Below, piece after piece: positions 57,411-64,000 of a stretch of DNA of 64,000 nucleotides. Position numbers and translations under genes: made by a program. The notes under the pieces are model-generated. The model saw only the letters and a list, made by a program, of their open reading frames with translations. It was not told the DNA's origin and did not search any database. Origin of the DNA: Dermanyssus gallinae (taxonomy: Eukaryota > Arthropoda > Arachnida > Mesostigmata > Dermanyssidae); contig QVRM01002429.1 of the NCBI GenBank assembly GCA_003439945.1, positions 186,001 to 250,000 on the forward strand, written 5' to 3'. Numbering within the stretch: the first letter of the stretch is position 1; each line of letters begins with the position of its first letter.

Positions 57411-58324
57411 AGACAAACTTAAAGATTTAAAAAAACATAACAAACAATAGCACAGGGAAGAGGATGGCGCTTTTCTGGGAATACATAAAACAGCAGGATG
57501 AAATAGCTAGAGATAACGAAAGAGGAGAGCAAAAAGAATACACGCAACATGAGGTAAATGAGGCACTAAATACTATGTTTGACGCTGAAATATATGAACT
57601 ACAAGATCAACAAACACATGTAAGAAGAGCGGATATTGGCTGGAGGACAAGTAAAGAAGAGATCGAACAGGTTATTAGATCAAAAGACGACAAAACTGCG
57701 TGTGGAGAGGATGGGGTATCGCTAAAATTGATTAAGAATATTGGCACGCCAATGTACGAATACCTGGCGGGTGAATTCAACAAGATTCTTGCTGGAGAGG
57801 AGATCCCTCAAGAATGGTTAACAGGAAGAGTCGCCTTCATATCAAAGCCAGGGGCGGAAAACACGAAATTGTCCAATCGCAGACCAATAACGGTAACAAG
57901 CGTTGTGTACAGAATATTTGCTGCTATTTTTAGAGACAGGCTACAGGACGAGCTGGAAGAGATGAAACTAATAGGACCATGGCAGAGTGGTTTTAGAACA
58001 GGCAGGAGAATAGAGGATAGTCTTTTCGTACTAACAGAAAGTATCTATTGGGCCAGATCTAGAAAACAGAATTTAGTTGCAACATTCCTAGATATCCGAC
58101 GGGCCTACGTTACGGTCGATAGAAACATTCTTTGGAACAAGATGATAGAAGGTGGATTAGGACAGGAATGGGTCAGTATGTTTAAAGAAATATATGACAG
58201 GAGCTACATCTTTGCAAGAATCGGGTCGAACTCATCTGATTTCTACAGATTGAGGAAAGGACTTCGACAGGGATGTCCTTGCTCTGTGTCACTGTTTTTA
58301 CTGTACATTGAGGAGGTGGCATGA
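57411..58324 (+). pseudogene. LINE 'C' reverse transcriptase, first part
   Basis: After element D the host protein resumes with LDKLKDLKK, shifts frame in an A run near 57430, and continues from 57464: ALFWEYIKQQ, a long acidic helix, CGEDGVSLKLIKNIG (equivalent of KAPGPDGI), VAFISKPGAENTKLSNRRPI, WQSGFRTGRRIEDSLF (fingers), VATFLDIRRAYVTVDRNILW (palm motif A) and KGLRQGCPCSVSLFLLYIEE (QG motif). A TGA at 58322 and a frame change end it. The palm box follows in the 58328 frame. Methionine 57464 is internal, not a start. Confidence 0.8.
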
Positions 58325-58327
58325 CAT

Positions 58328-58699
58328 GTGTATGAATTAAATCTTGGTTTTAAAATGGTATATGCTAGAGGTGATGATATAGTATCCCTCCGACCGTGTG
58401 TCCTGTTGTTTGCAGACGATATGGTGATTTTAGCGGAAGGTGTTGACCAAATGCAAATAATGCTAACAATATGCGGAGAAACGGCGAAAAATATTGGACA
58501 GGAGTTCAACGAAAATAAATGTGCAAATGCAATATTTTCCGGGGATATCAGAGAGATGCCGCTACAGATTCAGGGAAAAGAAATAGAATATAAAAACACA
58601 TACAAATACTTGGGAGTTATAATAGAAAACAGCCCAGATATGTTTCACGCTGAGCATGCAATAAGAAGAGAACGAGCTGAAAATGATCAAAAATTGTAA
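58328..58699 (+). pseudogene. LINE 'C' RT palm and thumb part
   Basis: This is the continuation of the RT: RPCVLLFADDMVILAEG is the catalytic F-A-D-D box, then the helix GETAKNIGQEFNENKC, and YKYLGVIIENS is the motif after the palm. It ends at a TAA at 58697, and the next frame (58711) takes over, so one indel lies between them. Catalytic aspartates are present. Confidence 0.8.
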
Positions 58700-58710
58700 G
58701 AAAGAAGGCT

Positions 58711-59544
58711 TTGTGGAGTTGCAATAGATTCATGGTGACTAAAGAGCTTTGGAAAAGCATGTTTGTGTCAACAGTGACGTACGCTAACGCTATTGTGAGT
58801 TTAGACGCAAGCATGGTAAATAGATTGGACACAATACAACGTGCAGCTGGCCGACATGCAATGCAATGTAGGTATACATGTGCAGCACAATTTATCGAAG
58901 GGGAATTCGGAGTCTCCAGCTTCTGGGCAAGGGAGGCACAAGCTAAGATATCGTATGTAAGCCGTCTAAAAAACATAGCCGCAAGTGAGCAAGAACAAAA
59001 CTGGGCGGCCGAACTGCTCACAGCAAAACTAAGCGAAAAAAATACAAGCAAATGGGATAGGCGTCTAAAGTTCCTTGAACTCAAATTTAAGTGCAATACG
59101 ATGGATTTTGAAGAACACGAGGTGATAACAAATAAACAGATAACCAAAGATGTGAAGAAGAAAATTGACAAAACAGCCGAAGAAAGGTGGAGAGAGGATA
59201 TGGAGAGAAAGACATCCTTGCAATTGTACAGGCAACAAAAAAAGGAATACGGCCGAAAAGATATCATTTATTCGAACTCGCAAGCGTCCGGGCTGTTCGC
59301 TGACTTTAGGGCCGGTATGCTCAACACCCGACTGCTGACGGCCAGATACTCGGAAATTGAGACCGTTCGGTGTAGAGCGTGTGATATAGAAGAAGAATCT
59401 ATCGAACATATCGTGCTGAAGTGCGACGAGCTAGGAGGAGTGAGAACAGTGTCCCTAGCTGAGGCATTAGGTTTCGGTGATAAACCATTATGGCAAGAGA
59501 TAAATGAAACCAAACGCAGGCTAGGGAAATGGCACAGATTGTGA
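58711..59544 (+). pseudogene. LINE 'C' C-terminal domain with CCHC-type finger
   Basis: A 277-codon open frame, entirely downstream of the RT. After a helical region (WSCNRFMVTKELW, TYANAIVSLDAS) it has a long basic/acidic stretch and then CRACDIEEESIEHIVLKCDEL, a C-x2-C-x8-H-x4-C pattern like the zinc finger found at the C-terminus of many LINE RTs. A Trp-rich tail (LWQEINETKRRLGKWHRL) precedes the TGA. The first methionine codon is within the protein. Confidence 0.75.
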
Positions 59545-59560
59545 GGAACTATGGGAAGAC

Positions 59561-59803
59561 TCCCCGCTAAAGCAAACTTTTGTGTAATTAGGTAGTAATA
59601 TAACCATCGTGATAATCCAACTAATATTATGAATGCACGACAGACGAGGATATTTGTTAAAATACATATAATTATACCATAGCAATAATATACAACTATA
59701 CGAAGCCAGCAGCACGCTGTATGACATACTACACAGCGAGCGCATCTGATTCAAAAGATATTCCATAAGGAATGGTAAGTAAAACTCATATATATAGAAA
59801 GTA
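59561..59803. other. 3' flank of LINE 'C', AT-rich
   Basis: May include the element's 3' UTR. No tail repeat or poly(A) run could be placed, so the 3' end is uncertain. Confidence 0.35.
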
Positions 59804-59903
59804 GATGTGGATAATTTGCATGCCAAAAATGACTGGTATAGTCGTGCGACGGTGCCCCATGGATAAGTCGAGGAAAGCCATATGAAAGTCCTGTCGAAAA
59901 ACT
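59804..59903 (+). repeat. tRNA-like dispersed repeat, copy 2
   Basis: Aligns with 50740-50846: GTGGATAA-x-x-x-GCATGCCA is shared near the start, and CGGTG then TGGATAA in the middle, with GAAAAACTC near the end. The two copies lie a few hundred bases outside the two ends of LINE 'C' in the same orientation. Confidence 0.35.
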
Positions 59904-60008
59904 CGCTGATATAGAAACGTGTTAAAATCAGAAAACAGTTTGAAATTAAACACATTTGTAGAACTTTCATATACAAGCCAAGCCAACGCAAATGCTGTGT
60001 GCCAAGAA

Positions 60009-60177
60009 CAGCCAACCAATTTTTCTATTTCTGCATACGCAATATTTCTCGACAATTACTTGTCGCCAGCTGTTACAACACGTCTATATATATATTCATA
60101 TATAGACGTGTTGTAACAGCTGGCGACAAGTAATTGTCGAGAAATATTGCGTATGCAGAAATATAAAAATTGATTGG

Positions 60178-60180
<3 letters not shown>
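60009..60180. repeat. 83-bp near-perfect inverted repeat with 6-base loop
   Basis: Arms 60009-60091 and 60098-60180 are reverse complements with two mismatches (60016/60173 and 60025/60164). The loop is ATATTC. The right arm abuts the (TA)n tract at 60181. Arms this long and this similar imply a recent foldback duplication or a very young palindromic element. Confidence 0.95.
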
Positions 60181-60216
<36 letters not shown>

Positions 60217-60220
60217 TTTT

Positions 60221-60271
<51 letters not shown>
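60181..60271. repeat. (TA)n microsatellite with a T run
   Basis: About 90 bases of TA broken by a run of about 15 T near 60205-60220. It lies directly next to the 83-bp inverted repeat. Confidence 0.95.
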
Positions 60272-60275
<4 letters not shown>

Positions 60276-61040
60276 AATATAGCTTATGAACACTCAGGTT
60301 GGGTAAATTATAAACATGTAGATCAATCACAACTAGTGGTTTTTCCACATCACTAGATCTTTTCTCTTATTGTAAGTTCAGCTGCATATCTGCAACCTTT
60401 GTCGAAACGTGTCGTATAAATGTACATCACGTAAAAGAGATACCAATACTTCGGTGAGAATAGCGAAAGAAGTTACTTACCCATTCGACAAGAGCGGTCA
60501 TAGTAAAGGCAGACCAAGTCACCGCCTTCTACAATTTTCGTTGCTTAGTGAGAGTCTCTAGACGCGAATCATTACTTATTGTGGGACTAAGCGTTAAAAG
60601 CCTATCTAAATCCAGTAATGAAAACGCGATGGTGATAGATGCATTTGATCTCTATTGTGCTACAGGCAACTTAGCTTATTACGAAAGTCTAAAATTTGGT
60701 TGTCAGATTGTTATAAAAAGAATACGTTGAAGCGGAGCAAGACGATATTTCTAAGAATAAACTTTTGGGCACGTCGAGCAAGCCGGCATGAATGCCACGC
60801 CTCATAATTTCGTAATTTATATTGCACCTCTTTTTATTATCATCACACAAGTTACTCAATAACACAAAAATATGCTATGCGCTAACGCTTGTAAGTGCAA
60901 TCGCTTCTCCTATACAACACAAACCCAGAAAATGTTGACATCATTTCCGTAGAATGATTCGAAAACTTGCTCATAATGTTTATATATATACATTGTGTTC
61001 GACATCCAAACGACAGTTTATGCCCACATACAGCGAAGTT
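60272..61040. other. No recognisable gene
   Basis: AT-rich. A 60-codon frame (60548-60730) has no motif. The bases just before 61045 may belong to the 5' end of LINE 'B'. Confidence 0.35.
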
Positions 61041-61044
61041 ATAG

Positions 61045-61521
61045 TATGCCCACACTAGCTCTCCCAAACGAGCTACACACGAGCCGAAAAAGTGCCCTAA
61101 CTGTGAGCTCCGTGTTGGTACCAGAAACACAATTTCTTGCTCCCAATGTAAACAGTTAGTTCACATATTGTGCACTCAAATACAGACACAAGGTGTCGTC
61201 GGAAAAACAGCCGCTCCCTCGGAGTTCAAGTGTCACCGCTGCAATCCGTCAGCTGACACAGACGCTGAACAAGCTAGTGATGATGAGATGGATGAGAATG
61301 ATGATGATAATGCCAACGTCGATGCCGGCGACGTGGCATCGATTGTGCGCACTCTTGTCAAGGAGGTGCGTGCACTTCGCACGTTAGCCAAGAAGCAGCA
61401 ACGTACAAACGAAAAGCTCGAAAGTGACGTTGGCCATCTAACTACGATGCTGAAAAATATGTCTAACTGCAACAAGACGAGTCCTGTGGATAAACATTCA
61501 CACCAGGCCAGATCACGATGA
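61045..61521 (+). pseudogene. LINE 'B' ORF1: PHD-like finger and coiled coil
   Basis: The open frame starts upstream of the first ATG (61168). EPKKCPNCELRVGTRN, then SCSQCKQLVHILC and FKCHRC, form a PHD/RING-like cysteine pattern (C-x2-C, C-x2-C, H-x2-C, C-x2-C). An acidic stretch (DDEMDENDDDNANVD) and a heptad-rich helix (VRTLVKEVRALRTLAKKQQR) follow. The frame ends at TGA 61519, but related sequence continues for about 400 bp in shifted frames (SRVSFERKNERPQNRQSQ). I cannot see an ATG before the finger, so the 5' end may be truncated or mutated. Confidence 0.65.
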
Positions 61522-62189
61522 TCGCAATGATCGCTCGGATTCCCGAGTTTCGTTTGAACGCAAAAACGAGAGGCCGCAAAATCGCCAGAGCCAGCTGACT
61601 GCAAGACATTCACAACTGAAGTCCGGTCCTCTGCCGAAAACTACACCGAACCGCAGGGAGCAGCGCCGTATTTTAAACGTTGGAGTTTCGGCTAATAGCG
61701 AGCCCGGCAAACGTCCTCATAACTCGCGCGCACGCAGCCCACGCATGTCAGCCTTACCACCAGTTGCACGAGCCAACTTTCGAACACAGATGATTTTCGT
61801 ATCTAGGCTTGAGGATTGTGTCACTGCCTCCCAATTGAATACTCACCTTACAAATAACAACATCACCGCGCGGCAAGTACGCAAAATCAAACCAAAGTTT
61901 GCGACATATTCTTAATTTATTGTCGATATATCTGAGCTAGATAGAGACAAGCTCTTTTGTGAATCTTTATGGGGGGTCCGGAACACTTGTTATGGTTTAT
62001 AAGGATCGAGGGGCTAATATTAACGTTGTTGAGACATTTCCAGCCGAAACCCACTGACAAAACAATGCGAACTTGTGCACACTCAACGTATATACGGAAC
62101 CTTCAACGACACACACCTCAACGAAAATCTATCAACTGCATTTCTTTTAACGCTGCATCCATTACTAAGAATTCTGCATGTGACTCATT

Positions 62190-63128
62190 AAATCAATTTT
62201 GTTCCGAGTACAACGTTAACCTAGTATGCATCACCGAGACATGAGCGTCCAGTGACAAAAACTTATTAGCTGAGCTGTCACTGAGCGGTCGATATACCGT
62301 TTTTCGTAAAGACCGCAACAGTCGTGGTGGTGGTGTGTGCATTCTCGCTACACCCGAATTGCAAGCTATAGAAGTTTCTATTACGGATGAATCTACAGAG
62401 ACCATTGCTATCGACATACTATGCGGAACAGATCAAAAGTGCCGACTTATTTGTTGTTATTTTCACCTACGGGTTCTGCAACACAACTTGCTGAGCGAAT
62501 GACTACACTTTGTGATTTGCTTGATGAGCTCTTGCAAGTAGACTTTCCGGTCATTCTGGCGGGAGATTTTAACCAACCTGACATTAATTGGAGATGTATT
62601 GACTTGTCCTCAAGTGAAACCACCAAAGAGTACATTTTTAGCTCTTTTTGCTGCCTTAGTGGTTTATCACAACTTGTGAACGTACCAACTAGACCACGCA
62701 GCAGTACCATTTTAGACCTTTTATTTACTGACAACGAAGATATTATAGCAGAGCTTTTAGTAGACGGGCCACCCGTAAAGTCAGATCACCATGCTGTGTA
62801 TTTTAAATTACTTATTGACACACCTCAAAAGTCCGCTAGCCCTTTCCTAGATTACTTCCATTCGGACTATGACGCAATTGCGGCTAACATTGCAGCTACC
62901 AACTGGCGTTCGTTTTCATCTCATTGTGACTCCATCGAATCACAATATACGTCATTTGTAAATGCCATTATACTTCTCATGGAGATTTTTACTCCGTTAA
63001 GAAAGCCTAAACCATCTACCTTGCAAATGTTCATAGAGGACGCATCTAGGCGCCTACATAGTCTGACGCCATCGTCCCGTGCTTATCCACTCAATTGGCA
63101 CGAGCCTCAACCCGCAAAATGTGGCTAG
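62190..63128 (+). pseudogene. LINE 'B' endonuclease and pre-RT linker
   Basis: CITET-stop-ASS (TGA where Trp is expected) gives the catalytic Glu, and RGGGVCILA the next motif. A frameshift near 62460 follows, then VILAGDFNQPDINW (Asp/Asn), STILDLLFTDNED and VKSDHHAVYF (Asp/His). The linker DYFHSDYDAIAANI and WRSFSSHCDS continues in the same frame to the stop at 63126. The fragment NLNIRNAKDFFRYAGRRLTL (63095 frame) follows after another frameshift. All nuclease catalytic residues are traceable but not in one frame. Confidence 0.75.
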
Positions 63129-63481
63129 AGGAGGCCAACCTAAACATTCGTAATGCCAAAGACTTTTTTAGATATGCTGGTCGCCGTTTAACACTGCAGT
63201 CTGGAGTGGCTCCACTTATAGTTGGCAAACACACGGTCACAGAAAACTCCGACAAAGCGGCAGCTATGAAAGATTGCTTTGAGAGCGTATATGTTCAGCC
63301 GTTAGGAATTCCCAACACCGTTAATCAGATCCTGACCGTTCTTATAAATGACATTGTTGTTAACAAGGAGAAGGCAATAGTGTACCTCAACAGCCTTAAG
63401 AGAAAATGCTCGCGGACTCCCGACAACCTTCCTCCAATTTTATTTTAAGAGCTCTCTGTCAGCTTTGCTGAACTATTATCA

Positions 63482-64000
63482 TTGTTATCTACTCGCTCCT
63501 TCGAAAACGGTAAAGTACCGAGTTTCTTTCGGCAGTCCATTAACACCCCGACGCACAAAAAGGGTTCTCGTGCAGCGCCAGAAAATTACAGACCTGTGTC
63601 TCAATGTTCAATACCTTGTTTGCTAATGGAGAAAATAATTGTGGCTGAGCTTTACACATTTCTTGATTCTAAATACCTGTTGGACTTCTCACAACATGGT
63701 TTTACAAAGGGTCGATCAACGGGTACCCAGTTACTGGAAGTAGCTCACGATTAGGCGCTGGCCCAAAATCGCAACATCCCTCTGCATGTCGTTTACTTTG
63801 ATTTTTCATGTGCATTCGACCGCGTTGACCATCATCTGCTTCTGACAAAGATGTCAGCGTTAGGTATCGGCCCCAAAATCATAAACTGGTGCAGAGCATA
63901 CCTGAGAGACCGTACATTTGTCGCCAAAGTTGAGAATAGCTATTCCGCGGTCTGCAGGTGTGTATCTGGTGTCCCGCAAGGCTCATGCTTAGGCCCCCTA
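63482..64000 (+). pseudogene. LINE 'B' reverse transcriptase, N-terminal part
   Basis: ENYRPVSQCSIPCLLMEKI and FSQHGFTKGRSTGTQLLEV are the RT fingers. TAG at 63753 replaces the Trp of HDWAL. HVVYFDFSCAFDRVDHHLLL is palm motif A, and CVSGVPQGSCLGPL is the QG motif at the window edge. The family closely resembles element A (17784-19040), with a shared SQCSI and THDW/AHDW motif style, so A and B belong to the same group. Confidence 0.8.

Larger units (their letters stand above)
51090..59560 (+). mobile_element. LINE 'C': PHD/esterase ORF1 plus EN-RT, split by LINE 'D'
   Basis: A nearly full-length but inactivated non-LTR element. It carries an N-terminal PHD-like zinc finger, coiled coil and SGNH esterase (51124-52512), a Gln/Asn/Arg/Gly-rich linker, an endonuclease (about 53100-53700), a pre-RT linker (to about 54090), RT (57410-58700) and a C-terminal domain with a CCHC-type finger (to 59544). 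A 3.3-kb element (D) sits between the pre-RT linker and the RT. Without D it would be about 5.1 kb. Inactivation includes a stop in the PHD finger, frameshifts near 51478, 52306, 57430 and 58700, a stop and frame change at 58322, and a snap-back inverted repeat at 53817. A similar but older element lies at 1700-5420 on the minus strand. Confidence 0.85.
61045..64000 (+). mobile_element. LINE 'B', + strand copy, cut by the window edge
   Basis: A non-LTR element of the same family as 19240-21525 (reverse). It has ORF1 (61045-61521 and a decayed continuation), an endonuclease (about 62190-62810), a pre-RT linker and the start of RT, up to SGVPQGSCLGPL at the last bases. Several stops and frameshifts occur (TGA at 62242, a frame change near 62460, TAG at 63753), so it is inactive. 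The rest of the RT lies beyond 64000. Confidence 0.85.

Overview
The window looks like a repeat-dense stretch of an animal nuclear genome, most probably an arthropod. The reasons are one spliced mitochondrial-type glutamate dehydrogenase (GDH) locus, remnants of many non-LTR retrotransposon (LINE) families including R1-like ones, long TA microsatellites, and no prokaryotic gene organisation. The LINE types recall ticks and mites, but I cannot fix the taxon from sequence alone.

The only host gene I can support is GDH on the + strand. A first coding exon (22355-22612) carries a presequence-like N-terminus and the start of the enzyme, and ends in a consensus donor. A large exon of about 1.44 kb holding the rest of the enzyme occurs twice, at 28106-29545 (2A) and 31861-33300 (2B). 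Each has its own acceptor, stop codon and poly(A) signal. The two lie in a tandem duplication (26660-31101 and 31395-34810) that does not appear to include exon 1. The simplest model is one promoter and first exon feeding two alternative 3' terminal exons, giving two GDH isoforms about 86% identical over 479 residues. Both carry changes at positions that are normally invariant substrate-site residues.

Almost everything else recognisable is LINE material. On the - strand are an old ORF1/RT element (about 1700-5420), an RT finger fragment (9917-10132), fragments of a YLDD-type RT family (13300-14180, 15004-15342, 38211-38760), a 5'-truncated CR1/Jockey-group element (19240-21525), and intronic remnants inside GDH intron 1 (23930-24200, 25060-25985). 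On the + strand are R1-like remnants (about 6200-8450 and 16920-17240), a 5'-truncated RT element with a TTCTA tail (17784-19040), a heavily decayed element (46340-49260), and a large element C (51090-59560) that encoded PHD, coiled-coil, SGNH esterase, endonuclease and RT. C is split by a younger element D (54093-57410) with an intact 962-residue EN-RT ORF. Another CR1/Jockey-group copy (61045-64000) runs off the right edge; it is the same family as the one at 19240-21525.

Structurally the window is rich in long TA tracts, several of them cored in or abutting inverted repeats, and in near-perfect snap-back palindromes (an 83-bp arm pair at 60009-60180 and a 24-bp arm pair at 53817-53874). 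Two GC-rich, low-complexity islands (10580-12260 and 39740-41320) could be promoter or 5' exon regions of unseen genes, but no coding exon could be attached to them.
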